The notes under the pieces: generated by a model | Told to the model about the DNA's origin: nothing | Database searches by the model: none | What the model saw: the letters and a program-made list of their open reading frames with translations, nothing else | Part shown: in pieces, positions 11,201-18,883 of the stretch | Layout: every line of letters begins with the position of its first letter | Position numbering within the stretch: the first letter of the stretch is position 1 | Assembly (NCBI GenBank): GCA_937877715.1 | Contig: CALEHW010000055.1 | Span: 1-45,410, forward strand | DNA length: 45,410 nucleotides | Reading direction: 5' to 3' | From: an uncultured Methylophaga sp. | GTDB lineage: Bacteria; Pseudomonadota; Gammaproteobacteria; GCF-002020875 | Program-made: the position numbers and the translations under genes

Positions 11201-14200
11201 TGGTAAGAATGCAGCCAAGGCCCATTATGAACCCGGCAAGATCGTCATCAACCTGACCAAGAAAAAGGGTGCGGGATCCCTTGCCCATGAGTGGTGGCAT
11301 GGTCTGGATAATTACTTCTCACGGATGCGTGGGGATAAAGTCTCTTACCTGACAGACTCCCCAGTGGGGAAAAGGCGGTTGGTCTCCGGTATGTTTGAGG
11401 ACGATACCTCTGTTCGCCCGGAGATGATTGATCGGTTCAAAGACATTGTAGATGCAATCAAGGCGACTGATCTGCCTACAAGGGCAAAAGAGCTGGATAA
11501 GCGCAGAACCAAGGATTATTGGGCGACTACTATAGAGATGTCAGCCCGTAGTTTTGAGAGCTATGTGATTGGCCGCCTTAAAGACAAGGGGCTATCTAAC
11601 GATTATCTGGCGAATATCGCCAGCCCAGAGTATTGGGATGCCGCTGATGCACTAGGCCTTGAGTCTGCAAACAGTTATCCTTATATACTTGAGCAGGAGA
11701 TGGAGGCCGTTACTGCTGCGTATGATGCCTTCTTCCAAGAGGCTCAGACTAAAGAGACAGAGCAAGGGGTAGCGATTCATGAGCCGTCAATAGAGTACGA
11801 AGCCGGTTCTGTATCTCCCGCCGGGGGTGTATACTCAGGGTATGAGCGAAGTGAAGGCCAAGTACCTAGTGAACGGGAAGGACGTATCGAAGAGTCCGGC
11901 CAAGGTTCTCTTGACTTCTCAAATCCCGCCCCAGCCATACCTGAAGAGAAGCTCCAAGCCGGAGACAACTTCCGCATCAAGTACAGACACACTAAGTCTG
12001 CTGAAATCAAGGTCGGAGTTGACCGAGTAACCAACGCTGAAGAGGCGGCTCATGTACTGAGCCATGTTCGCAAACATCCCGAAGAAGTTTTCTACGCCCT
12101 AGTGTTGGGTAAGGATGGTGAGATCCTCGATGTACAACGTCATGGTAAGGGTTCAAGAGATGGCGCAATAGTTGACCCTTCAGTTATTGGGCCATCTGTT
12201 GCTTCTGTAGAGGGGGCAACAAGTGTCTATTTTGCGCATAATCACCCTTCAGGTATGTTGGCCCCTTCCGGTAGCGATCTAAATATAACAAAGCAATTAG
12301 TAGAGTACGTAGATGGTACGGGGGTGGAGGTCAAAGGCCATGTTGTGTTCGGGCATAATGGGGTTGTCAGCCATTTTAAGGATTCAATTGCCAACGCTCC
12401 GGGGGTCAGCATCAAGCCTCGTCTCCGTAAACGTAGCATTACGGTAACTGAAAGGAAGTTAAGTAAGAGACCTGAGCTTGATCATGCCCTCGCATTATCG
12501 AATCCTGAACAAGCTCTCAGTATTGTAGAAAACGAGATTCAGAGCGAGAACGCCCTAATTTTATTCAACAACCAGAATGTGATGCTTGGTTCAGTAACTC
12601 TCACTCCACAAGAGATGTCTGCACTTCGGGACGGGGATGGCGTGAGTCGCATTGTAAAAGCGATTGATACCACCAATGCTGTTGTGGGAGTCATTAAATC
12701 TACATCAGAGGAGTCTGCAAAGAATCTTGCCAGATTCATAAACAAAGGTAGCAAACTAAGATTACTTGATGCTTTTGTGCGGGATAGTGCAGGTAGTTAT
12801 AAAAGTTCAGCAAAACATGGTCAAGGGGTTGAGACATCAGAGGGGGCGTTCTTCTCTACTGATGACACCCGTGAAACTTCTACCCCCCTTGCACAAGATG
12901 CAGTAAAAACCATCGTCAACCGTATCGCGGCGAACCGTATCGGCAAAAAGGCTCGGATTGAGATTGTACCCTCGGAGTCTGCGTTGCCTTCTGCGATACA
13001 GAAACAGGCCGAAGAGGATGGCGCAACCCGCCAGATAGAAGGTGTATTCCATAGAGGCAAAGTCTACGTTGTTGCTGACAGGATGACCAGTGAGGCCAAG
13101 GTGGAGGAGACTCTTCTCCATGAGGCAATTGGGCATCAAGGTGGTCGCTGGTTGTTCGGTAAGGATGTAAAGAAAGCCTACAACAAGCTCTACCTCATGC
13201 TCGGCAGTAAGGGCGTGCGGGATGTTGCGGCCAAACACGACATCGATATTGATCAATATATCAAGACTGCCAAGGATAGACTAAAGAGTGGGACTACCAC
13301 CTACGAAGACCATAATGCGTTTATCGTGGATGAGTTACTTGCTCAGATGCAGGGCAAGAAGGCTTATGAGTCCATGCCCACCAAGTTTAAGAACGCAGTT
13401 AAAGTGTTGTGGGGAGCCGTTCGTGACTCCCTACGTATCCGTGGGTTTATGACCTCTGCAAAACTGACCGACTCAGACCTCCAGTTCCTGATGAACAAGA
13501 TGCGTAAGGCAACTCGGAAGGGTGGAGAGATTGATAAGAGTGACAGGCCGGTATTCATGGTGGCATGGCATGGTACTCCTCATAACGTAGACAAGTTCAG
13601 CAGTGAGAAGATCGGTACTGGTGAGGGAGCTGCTGCGTATGGGCATGGTCTGTACTTCGCTGGTAAGAGGGAGGTTGCTGAGTGGTATAGGGATAATCTG
13701 TCCACGAACAATCTACCGGAGGCTACTGACGAAACTATCGCCTACGATGTTCTTAACGATTACCACTTTGACCCTAAAGAGGATATTGATGGAATTGTAG
13801 AGAGTGCATCAGATCGCACTGTCAGAAGGGAGATGCGCGGAGGGGATTACCACTTCATTTTTGAGGATGGGTCTCGTCTTGTTCACACTACAGATGACAC
13901 TCTTGAGATTTACGGTAAAGGTGAAGGTAACCTCTACCAAGTAGAACTCGCTCCGAATGAGGATGAGTACCTGCTGTGGGACAAGCCGCTGAGTGAGCAG
14001 AGTGAGAAGGTGAGGGATGTTATTGCGAGCCTTGAGGATGGCTATGGGGATTATGGTGATGTCTCAGGATTTGGAGAAGACATCTATCGTGCAATAGAAC
14101 AGCGTGATGGTAAGAAGGAAGCATCCGAGTACCTCCACTCCCTAGGCATTCGTGGGATTAAGTATCTGGATGGAAGCAGCCGTGGCAAGGGGGAGGGGGA

Positions 14201-17078
14201 TTACAACTATGTCATCTTCAACGATGAGGATGTGAGTATTGAGGGGAATTTCTCCAGACAGTCCCGCCAATCCCCACGGGTGCAGAATGATGAACAAATT
14301 GTGTTCATCGGTAAAGGTCCGGATGACTATCTCATTAGTACCCACCCTTCATTAAAGGATCGGAGCAGACTCAGTAAAGAGTTCAGTAAATACTTCGCCT
14401 CGAAAGGCAATCTCTCGCAAGAGGCGTTCAACCTCAAGATTGAGATGGAGGGAATGAAGGGAGAAGAGGAGGTTGAGGTAGCAGATCTTGCAATGAATGT
14501 AAGACGGGTTGCCAAAACAGCATACAGCAAGAGATATAACAAACTCAGTGATGAGCAGAAAATTGCTATAAACAGCCGACTCCAAGGGGAAGATATAGAT
14601 CTACCCGGAGAGCTGAATGATGCAGTAGATGCTATGCGTATCCACCTTGATGGGCTATCTGGAAAGATGCAGGCTATGGTGTTGGAGAACATCAGGTATC
14701 GTCTGGATTCAATCTCTCCTGAAAAGAGAGATTCTGCGCTGGCAGAGATTACCAAGATGCGGGATGCAATAGCAAATGGGGTTACTACTCTCGATGAAGC
14801 AGAATTGACTCTGGGTGAGATCGACCCCTATATCGCAGGGAAGATCCGTACCTATTTCACCATTGAAGGGAATAAGGGACATTACCTGAATCGCTCTTAT
14901 CAGGCGTTTGATGACCCGTCTTGGGCAGATAAAGTACGTAAAGATGAGGCAGTGATGGAGGCTGCCCGTAACTATTTCCGTGAAAAGATCTTTGAGGTCG
15001 AGGGGCTGGAAGGAGATGTTCTGGAGACCCGTGTTAATGGCACGATCAATAGTATTCTTAACGCAGCAATTGAGAAACGGGATATGCTTTCGTTCCTCTC
15101 TTCCCCACAATTGGGGCAGAAGAATCTCGGCATTCTCAGGCACAGAAAGGAGTTGGATCCTGCAGTAATGAACCTTCTGGGGGTATATACAGACCCACTA
15201 GCTAACTATTCACGCACTGCGACCAAAATGAGTTGGTTGATTGCCAACCACACGTTCTTGAAAGGTATCCGTGACCAAGGAATGAAATCATTCCTCTCTA
15301 CCAGAGCTACCGAGAGAATGAGCAGTATAGTCCGTCCATTTGACCCAGAGACCATGAGTCCGGTAACTGGGTTGTACGCTACCCCTGAATTTGCAGACGC
15401 TTTAAGGGAGGCAACTGATCCTGATAACGCTACTGAGATGATCAAGTTCCTCCGTAAACTGAATGGTGTAGTCAAGTTCGGTAAGGTTGCGATTGCACCT
15501 ACTACACAGGTGAGAAACTTCCTCTCTGCAGGAATAGGTTTGGCGATGAATGGTCACTTTAACGTGCTTCACGCAACAAAAGCCTTTTCTGTTACTTGGA
15601 ATGATCTTCGCTCTACCGGGAAAAAGAGGGAGTACATCAAGGAGCTGGTTCGTGAGGGAGTGTTACATAACTCAGTCCGTGCAGGGGAGATGACAACCTA
15701 TCTTGATGATGTGGTCTCTTCCGATAAATGGGCCTCCGGGTTACGAGGATCTGTCAAACGTACTGGTGACTTCTTCGCCACTCTTTACCGGATGGGAGAC
15801 GATTTCTGGAAGGTGATTGCTTATGAGAACGAGAAGACATCCATAAAACGCTGGTATGGGTTAAGTGAGGCAGAGGCCAAGAAGAAAGCAGCAGAGCGTA
15901 TTCGTAATGGCTACATGACCTACAGCCATGTACCGAAAGCGATCCGCCATCTACGTAGAAACGTACTGGTGGGGGCGTTTGTCTCCTTCCCAGCCGAGGT
16001 GATCCGTACCACCAAAAATCAGTTTGTCATTATGGGAGAGGATGCAAGAGCTGGTCACATGGTCCCAGTTGCAAGACGGGTAGTAGGTATGGCGGCTGCA
16101 TTCTCGGTGATTGAGATGTTGGCAGAAAAAGCGATGGACGCAGTTGGTTTCGGTGATGACGATGATGAGGCAATGCACCTACTCTCCGCTGAATATGCTC
16201 GTAACAGTCGCTTCTATTACAGTCGGGACGATGAGGGAAATTTAGTGAAGATGGATCTCTCGTATATTGATCTCTACGGCAACCTGAAACGCCCTATCTA
16301 TGCACTGCTGAATGACAATAATGAAGGGGTAATAGAAAAACTTGGAGATGCTATCACTGAGATTGCAGAACCCTTTATTGGTTGGGACATTCTCTCCGGA
16401 GCAGTCTTCGAGATACTGGCAAACAAGAAACGTAATGGAGGGCCGGTATATAACGAAACTGACAGCAGGGAAAAGCAGGCAGCAGATATTGCAGAACATC
16501 TGGCTCGTGCCGCTGCCCCCGGTGTAGCAACCAATATCGAGAGAATATCGAAGGCAATAACAGGTGAAGTCTCTAGCTCGGGCAGGAAGTATACCTTGCG
16601 GGATGAGGCGGCTGCTCTTGGAGGTATGCGTTGGTCCACGGTAGATGTTTCTACAGCAATGCGTTACCGGATAGGAGACTTCAAACATAAGCGATCTGAG
16701 GCCTCAAGGATTCTTTCAAGAGAACTACGTAATCCTAATGATCTTTCAAGGAAGGATCTGAAAGCAATCTGGACTAGAATGAGTAATGCTAGGGACAGGG
16801 TGTTTAGTGATACACATAAATTGGTTATTGCAGCCCAAAAACTAGGGATGAGTAAAAAGCAGTTGAACCACCTGATCAGTGCAAACGGGGTAGGGGATCG
16901 TGATCGTTACGCATTGATGAACGGTACACCATCCCCATACAGACTGACTAGAGTACAGAAGAAGGGAGTTGTTAAACGTGCATTGGGTGGGGTAGAGGAT
17001 CCGGTAGAACGTACCAAGATTAAGAACCGTGTTCGGGAAAGGTTCGAGCTGTTATTGGAGATTCAGGGAAGGCGTTAA
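5262..17078 (+). CDS. Giant polyvalent protein: ParB-like, two HExxH peptidases, JAMM/RadC, ADP-ribosyltransferase
   Basis: 3938 residues in one open frame; AGGA lies 8 bases before the ATG. Visible order: a tandem 30-residue motif (KAAPLNP..YW..Y) at 1-32 and 46-78; hydrophobic Gly/Ala segments near 296-320 and 437-457; a Pro/acid-rich linker to about 640; a ParB-like domain about 657-850 with GRHR at 717-720; helical regions; a region resembling polyvalent-associated domain LPD1 with HEWWH at 2009-2013; a RadC/JAMM domain with HNHPSG at 2326 and the metal pattern H2326-x-H2328-x10-D2339; a second peptidase-like region with HEAIGH at 2620-2625; an ADP-ribosyltransferase-like region starting WHGTPH at 2769 with YGHGLYFA at 2793; and a C-terminal part from about 3250 resembling LPD38. 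Polyvalent proteins of this type are thought to enter the cell with phage DNA and modify or protect it. Activities and substrates here are inferred. Confidence 0.85.
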   Translation: MPTLKEFITKAAPLNPALSEDDLTQYWEENYVQDDITPATDSPESPTWEEFQVKAAPLNPEMSPRELNDYWKSEYGVETPEPPSYWDAIGSMFSQAADVGFESPFPEKIDAPVAPTVEIGNQKLFKTDGAVSATSWADEAVKIQSQIDAGEITDVVGRDLTKRLEFANKMAEEEKFFAQDPSILDKAKSAGLNLVSGIVNTTASILQGHEISALDTDWGRLSNMAKTDLDVSTATPLQLEALKIRKVEAERLREKLTSKDGMKDYFTGSDWIKSAAPDLEKLDPRLKRSFGWSKVPNAFGSATTFMGVTAALNFATRGKAGPIGNVASIATMGSLAQGASEFEEALNDPNASFEDALDSYAVGRLVGTSEAFPLARILNRLDKASAGTVKKAVKNMLVEGTEEALQETFQTVMSNLVKSDIVGYNPDQKTWVNAEDGAAVGFTTGTILSFLGSLVAGKRMRNFGKEMDAQVADTDLSGRAEQAATDLLNPQSYDSDILPPDAPPIPVPESELGDTTIDIPQQPAVPMFGTPEPSADIPQQPDTLDLLKQAVAIPLPDPVPSVGDTTERSDLDSLLAEELQLSEQLNQAAQVFSPQEEYPRLAIDDTEIVPEDATLRTETLPSLPPEGYAPSTQEGEMEPLLPVDQPTTDSIETDFSSLQIVEVPVDELQLSEDVPQFKSGADESGVIDPLGGTFDRTGVGPIQIWVRENGDKEVISGRHRLDLAQRSGEETIPAQYHYESAGFDQKQAASLDATLNIRDEQGEVQDYVEFFRNSSITQEHAEEQGLLARAKGKMGYGIATQGDDVLVEAHRSGSITNQQAFRISSAAPNNARLQTLGLIQLQNKKSLEYTENIIRAVQSMGGESDASQGDMFGLDDSAVKEAEALAQAASNKQKDIQARITAGKGAAKNPGEAKKLGIDVRDARSVLKQIAELRAEKDRWSNWHTDPELVAELRDDAGLEQQEESFNLDTQTEGSLQQQEEQQAEAQTKEDADKEVEGFDLTGQNVPTDESMDQGDLLAQPEEPTVNRGTVGMMLATDEVVTTQTGRETTPFPTLKFGTNRQATNTDKRVVAWLVNNAINEAKSRGDEFNTHQFEAINLKNVSKADKDSAEEYLFGDSIVPSVPKILKPLIPETEQTTPQVTPELTKSGTPYKSQQSAQTALKLRREYSPETHEIVEVDGGFGVVKKVEGLPISTKPLSSSVASKESEAPPIQPKGLQPTFRNPDNYEETWTGRGRSPAWVNQAEKKYGGRDKLRIVNQETETSVAKKTTSTPKQIESLIEQYNATGRVAFYYPRKKEISLNGGRAMKEVDAIGRMREVLAGEKDTSATTKPETTDSNPMRDVLKKYIKNIQGINNLYGKQNAATRQALMSELTGKKVPKVQAGITALKAKVFEVSGIDTIGGKDTLAQREKRFDAWLAAAEEVPTNTTTELLESYAQEQDAVATDWASREYKDNDKTIDLSNNELSGKGYNTIGNINAGRRARKVDEAKGNAKLARQMVERLRSGEVTLESIYEKAQQKAEVMDRNGQLPDDLSSEEKLQYVINKDLGGAGTWGEGTLGARVIELAQSEAEQSQAHKEKFTDPETGEVDLLAAFLGDETQVGKSTETANPVVTKPTSTSPSAPIEDVGEKIGGARKDVWGGFRDKVEADLTEDELLKMPLSKAFPEPNYEKLIEQGVPVETLAIIKVMRNEIPAKGRQTWKRKRWGKDVAELRSAASMMMDDPSFADKFLSGMRDQKGSLNTLAEQVDLMVELGFPQVNAAGYVIEYQTFKERNPESEQLEEVSKWMIKDKKSKRGWPYIGKGTESREEAVEVLKAHLAVQVTRPKGKKAIEFTVYKYRGKQGKRGWIIGKKVGRNRIDLKEGFESSAVAREYLEGNQVALEEKLTNLKEIPAHRKESNEPRLGEDYRQGKDVGAEEFRDTFGFRGVEFGNWVDQVKRQQDINEAYDGLMDLAILLDVPPKALSLNSEMGIAFGARGSGGKNAAKAHYEPGKIVINLTKKKGAGSLAHEWWHGLDNYFSRMRGDKVSYLTDSPVGKRRLVSGMFEDDTSVRPEMIDRFKDIVDAIKATDLPTRAKELDKRRTKDYWATTIEMSARSFESYVIGRLKDKGLSNDYLANIASPEYWDAADALGLESANSYPYILEQEMEAVTAAYDAFFQEAQTKETEQGVAIHEPSIEYEAGSVSPAGGVYSGYERSEGQVPSEREGRIEESGQGSLDFSNPAPAIPEEKLQAGDNFRIKYRHTKSAEIKVGVDRVTNAEEAAHVLSHVRKHPEEVFYALVLGKDGEILDVQRHGKGSRDGAIVDPSVIGPSVASVEGATSVYFAHNHPSGMLAPSGSDLNITKQLVEYVDGTGVEVKGHVVFGHNGVVSHFKDSIANAPGVSIKPRLRKRSITVTERKLSKRPELDHALALSNPEQALSIVENEIQSENALILFNNQNVMLGSVTLTPQEMSALRDGDGVSRIVKAIDTTNAVVGVIKSTSEESAKNLARFINKGSKLRLLDAFVRDSAGSYKSSAKHGQGVETSEGAFFSTDDTRETSTPLAQDAVKTIVNRIAANRIGKKARIEIVPSESALPSAIQKQAEEDGATRQIEGVFHRGKVYVVADRMTSEAKVEETLLHEAIGHQGGRWLFGKDVKKAYNKLYLMLGSKGVRDVAAKHDIDIDQYIKTAKDRLKSGTTTYEDHNAFIVDELLAQMQGKKAYESMPTKFKNAVKVLWGAVRDSLRIRGFMTSAKLTDSDLQFLMNKMRKATRKGGEIDKSDRPVFMVAWHGTPHNVDKFSSEKIGTGEGAAAYGHGLYFAGKREVAEWYRDNLSTNNLPEATDETIAYDVLNDYHFDPKEDIDGIVESASDRTVRREMRGGDYHFIFEDGSRLVHTTDDTLEIYGKGEGNLYQVELAPNEDEYLLWDKPLSEQSEKVRDVIASLEDGYGDYGDVSGFGEDIYRAIEQRDGKKEASEYLHSLGIRGIKYLDGSSRGKGEGDYNYVIFNDEDVSIEGNFSRQSRQSPRVQNDEQIVFIGKGPDDYLISTHPSLKDRSRLSKEFSKYFASKGNLSQEAFNLKIEMEGMKGEEEVEVADLAMNVRRVAKTAYSKRYNKLSDEQKIAINSRLQGEDIDLPGELNDAVDAMRIHLDGLSGKMQAMVLENIRYRLDSISPEKRDSALAEITKMRDAIANGVTTLDEAELTLGEIDPYIAGKIRTYFTIEGNKGHYLNRSYQAFDDPSWADKVRKDEAVMEAARNYFREKIFEVEGLEGDVLETRVNGTINSILNAAIEKRDMLSFLSSPQLGQKNLGILRHRKELDPAVMNLLGVYTDPLANYSRTATKMSWLIANHTFLKGIRDQGMKSFLSTRATERMSSIVRPFDPETMSPVTGLYATPEFADALREATDPDNATEMIKFLRKLNGVVKFGKVAIAPTTQVRNFLSAGIGLAMNGHFNVLHATKAFSVTWNDLRSTGKKREYIKELVREGVLHNSVRAGEMTTYLDDVVSSDKWASGLRGSVKRTGDFFATLYRMGDDFWKVIAYENEKTSIKRWYGLSEAEAKKKAAERIRNGYMTYSHVPKAIRHLRRNVLVGAFVSFPAEVIRTTKNQFVIMGEDARAGHMVPVARRVVGMAAAFSVIEMLAEKAMDAVGFGDDDDEAMHLLSAEYARNSRFYYSRDDEGNLVKMDLSYIDLYGNLKRPIYALLNDNNEGVIEKLGDAITEIAEPFIGWDILSGAVFEILANKKRNGGPVYNETDSREKQAADIAEHLARAAAPGVATNIERISKAITGEVSSSGRKYTLRDEAAALGGMRWSTVDVSTAMRYRIGDFKHKRSEASRILSRELRNPNDLSRKDLKAIWTRMSNARDRVFSDTHKLVIAAQKLGMSKKQLNHLISANGVGDRDRYALMNGTPSPYRLTRVQKKGVVKRALGGVEDPVERTKIKNRVRERFELLLEIQGRR

Positions 17079-17299
17079 TATTGTGAGTCACAGCCATGAG
17101 GCCCGTCACAATCACCAAATAACAACACATCTAAAATCCAAACTAAATAGGTGTGTAATTCCCATGATTCAGGGACAATGAAGAGTAAAAGTAGTGCTAC
17201 TACAAGGATAGCAGGGTAAATAAAAACCCAGAAGAAAAACAGGGGCCAGCCCAATTCACCCCAAGTCACGCTATCGAAAATATCTTTGAGCTTACCCAT
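17075..17299 (-). CDS. Small membrane protein, unknown
   Basis: 74 residues. A hydrophobic block spans about residues 17-42 (WPLFFFWVFIYPAILVVALL), followed by a shorter hydrophobic helix and a Cys/His/Asp tail. GAGGCGG lies a few bases upstream of the ATG. It is the last gene of the leftward set and ends head-on with the giant gene; the two stop codons share the bases TTAA. No family is recognised. A superinfection or host-envelope role is possible but unproven. Confidence 0.55.
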   Translation of the reverse strand: MGKLKDIFDSVTWGELGWPLFFFWVFIYPAILVVALLLLFIVPESWELHTYLVWILDVLLFGDCDGPHGCDSQY

Positions 17300-17327
17300 A
17301 GTCCGCCTCGGAAGTATATCATTAAAC

Positions 17328-17343
17328 CCCCTCTTGAGAGGGG
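17328..17343 (-). terminator. Hairpin after the 70-residue leftward gene
   Basis: CCCCTCT-TG-AGAGGGG, a 7-bp stem with a 2-base gap, lies just past the stop at 17351. On the minus strand it is followed by GTTTAAT, a poor T-run, so it should be a weak terminator at most. Confidence 0.45.
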
Positions 17344-17350
17344 CTGTTGG

Positions 17351-17563
17351 TTATGCTTCAATCCAGCCGTTAGCGGTTAGTTTGTCAGCTATCACCTCAA
17401 ACATTTCCGCATCGTACTCATCGATGACAGTCATGGCTGAGTCTATGTCTACTCTGACACATCCCCTTCCACTGAACCCCATATAGCAGTCATCATGTTC
17501 CAGCTTTGCTATCTTAGTGGTGAGGCTGGGTGCGTCTGGGTGGGTGTATGATTGTATAATCAT
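17351..17563 (-). CDS. Small acidic protein, unknown
   Basis: 70 residues. A strong AAGGAG site lies 8 bases before the ATG. The protein has a Cys/Gly patch (CYMGFSGRGC) and an acidic helical C-terminus ending LTANGWIEA. No family is recognised. A promoter with an extended -10 and a palindrome lie upstream (17628-17656), so it and the membrane gene beyond it may form a separately controlled pair, possibly expressed in the lysogen. Confidence 0.7.
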   Translation of the reverse strand: MIIQSYTHPDAPSLTTKIAKLEHDDCYMGFSGRGCVRVDIDSAMTVIDEYDAEMFEVIADKLTANGWIEA

Positions 17564-17590
17564 GTTATCAACTCCTTGTTGTTAAAGATT

Positions 17591-17625
17591 CAAAGCCAGT
17601 TACTCTTGTCGGGGTGCTGGCTTTG
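17591..17625 (-). other. Leader hairpin upstream of the 70-residue gene
   Basis: CAAAGCCAG and CTGGCTTTG form a 9-bp stem with a 17-base loop. It lies between the candidate promoter at 17648 and the gene start at 17563, so it would be in the 5' leader. There is no T-run. It may be an attenuator, a stabiliser or a remnant. Confidence 0.4.
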
Positions 17626-17627
17626 TT

Positions 17628-17656
17628 GTATCACTTGATACACCTATATTATAGCA
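17628..17656 (-). promoter_or_regulatory. Candidate leftward promoter with palindromic operator
   Basis: Minus strand TGCTATAAT (17656-17648) is a consensus extended -10. No good -35 is seen, which is usual for extended -10 promoters. The expected start lies in the palindrome GTATCA-CT-TGATAC (17628-17641), placed where a repressor would block initiation. The rest of the 17564-17837 gap holds a palindrome AAGTTT-TG-AAACTT (17742-17755) and an isolated + strand TTGACA at 17754 with no matching -10. Confidence 0.5.
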
Positions 17657-17837
17657 AACGGGTTTTCCAGAATTGACGAAACCTGATTCTGAATGCGGTT
17701 TGCGGTGTCTAAGTGCCTGATCCTGTTGGGTGAGGTGATGTAAGTTTTGAAACTTGACACGGTTAAACACTAGCGAGATCACGCAAAACAGGCGAATTTG
17801 GTTAAATCTCAACGGTCTTTTGTTGGTGGAAATATTT

Positions 17838-18797
17838 TTATTCGAGCTTTTCAGCCAACTCACTAGCAGTCGGTCTGTAGTACACGTTCAGCAGTATCTT
17901 GAGATCCTTGTGTCCTGAGATCCTTGCTAGTTCCAGAACGTCAAATATCTTGGATAACCGGGTTAATGCCTCTGCCCTTGAGTCTCTGAACTGTAACCCC
18001 TCTATTCCCGACCTGTTCCTCCCCTTGGCAAACATATAGCTGATCTGCTTGCCTGTCATCCCCCAGTTGTTGTCTATCTGTTGCAGCAGTCTCTTTGCCT
18101 CTTTGGATAGCGGTACGTCCCTAGGATCACCATTCTTTGTGTGTTGGAGGTGAACGTAATCCTCATGCACATCCTCTAGTGTAATCCCGGCTATCTCTCC
18201 TGCACGACAAGCTGTTTCAATGGCAAACAGAAAGGCTACACAAGCCCTCTGTACAAGCGTCTCAGGGGGCTTCTCGTTATACCCACAGGCAACCTTGATA
18301 ATCTCTATCTCTTCGTCAGAGATCCTTCTGGTGCGTGGTGGAGGCTCTTTAGGCTTCTTAACGGTAGACATGGGGTTCTCTCGCAGCCATCTCCACTCCT
18401 TGATAGAAAGGGAGAACGCATGATTAAGTAGCGTCCAATCCCGTAAAACCGTCCCGCTGCCGTGCTTTTTTAGCTCTCTGTCTCTCCATAGGGTAATGTC
18501 GGCAGAAGAGAGATCGGGTAGTTTTACAGCGCAGAGAGGGTCTTTTTGGAGTGTCCTGATGCGTTTACGTTCCCAATCCCTAGACCTCTTCTTTACGGAT
18601 ACGTTATCTGCGTAATAATTAAGCAAATCCCCCACGCTCTTATCAGGTATTACGTATTTGTTTTGATCTAGGTCAATTTCAGTCTCTACCGACCACTGCT
18701 GCGCCTCTGACTTGGTTCTGAATGTCTTGCTTGTGGACAAGCCTTTGTAACGGACGATTGCCCTCCACTTCTTCCCCCTCTTTTGGAATGTTGCCAT
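17838..18797 (-). CDS. int: Tyrosine recombinase / phage integrase
   Basis: 319 residues from the ATG at 18797 (MATFQKRG). The frame runs further upstream, but MATFQKRGKKWRAIVRYKG is the usual N-terminal arm-binding domain start. A core-binding SAM-like domain (about 53-145) and a catalytic domain follow: R198 (ACRAGE), K221 (HTKNG), R274, H296 (SGHKD), and Tyr at 306/307 (VYYRP). The usual first His of the HxxR box is Arg271 (FRDSRAEA) here, while the box Arg is present. Three GTACCA repeats lie directly before the start. attP lies upstream, so after integration int would follow a host tRNA in the same direction. Confidence 0.9.
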   Translation of the reverse strand: MATFQKRGKKWRAIVRYKGLSTSKTFRTKSEAQQWSVETEIDLDQNKYVIPDKSVGDLLNYYADNVSVKKRSRDWERKRIRTLQKDPLCAVKLPDLSSADITLWRDRELKKHGSGTVLRDWTLLNHAFSLSIKEWRWLRENPMSTVKKPKEPPPRTRRISDEEIEIIKVACGYNEKPPETLVQRACVAFLFAIETACRAGEIAGITLEDVHEDYVHLQHTKNGDPRDVPLSKEAKRLLQQIDNNWGMTGKQISYMFAKGRNRSGIEGLQFRDSRAEALTRLSKIFDVLELARISGHKDLKILLNVYYRPTASELAEKLE

Positions 18798-18825
18798 TGG
18801 TACAGTTTTGGTACGATTTTGGTAC
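18798..18825. repeat. Three phased TGGTAC arm-type sites next to int start
   Basis: TGGTAC occurs at 18798, 18809 and 18820, exactly 11 bp apart, with a T-rich spacer. This is one helical turn per site, touching the int start codon. Together with a matching pair on the other side of the attP core (19002, 19013), they look like integrase arm-type sites or an int autoregulatory operator. Confidence 0.6.
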
Positions 18826-18883
18826 TTTGCTATGTAGTTTCTAGTTGTTTTGAGTGGAGAGTAGCGGATTAGCAGACAAAAGA

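Noticed and set aside
17754-17782. Plus-strand promoter from TTGACA
   Set aside because: At 17-base spacing the -10 would be GATCAC, which is not a usable match, and no plus-strand gene follows.
17600-17863. Minus-strand frame of 87 residues after int
   Set aside because: It overlaps the integrase 3' end, lacks a ribosome binding site, covers promoter-like and palindromic sequence and has unusual composition (many Asn, Lys, His, Ser).
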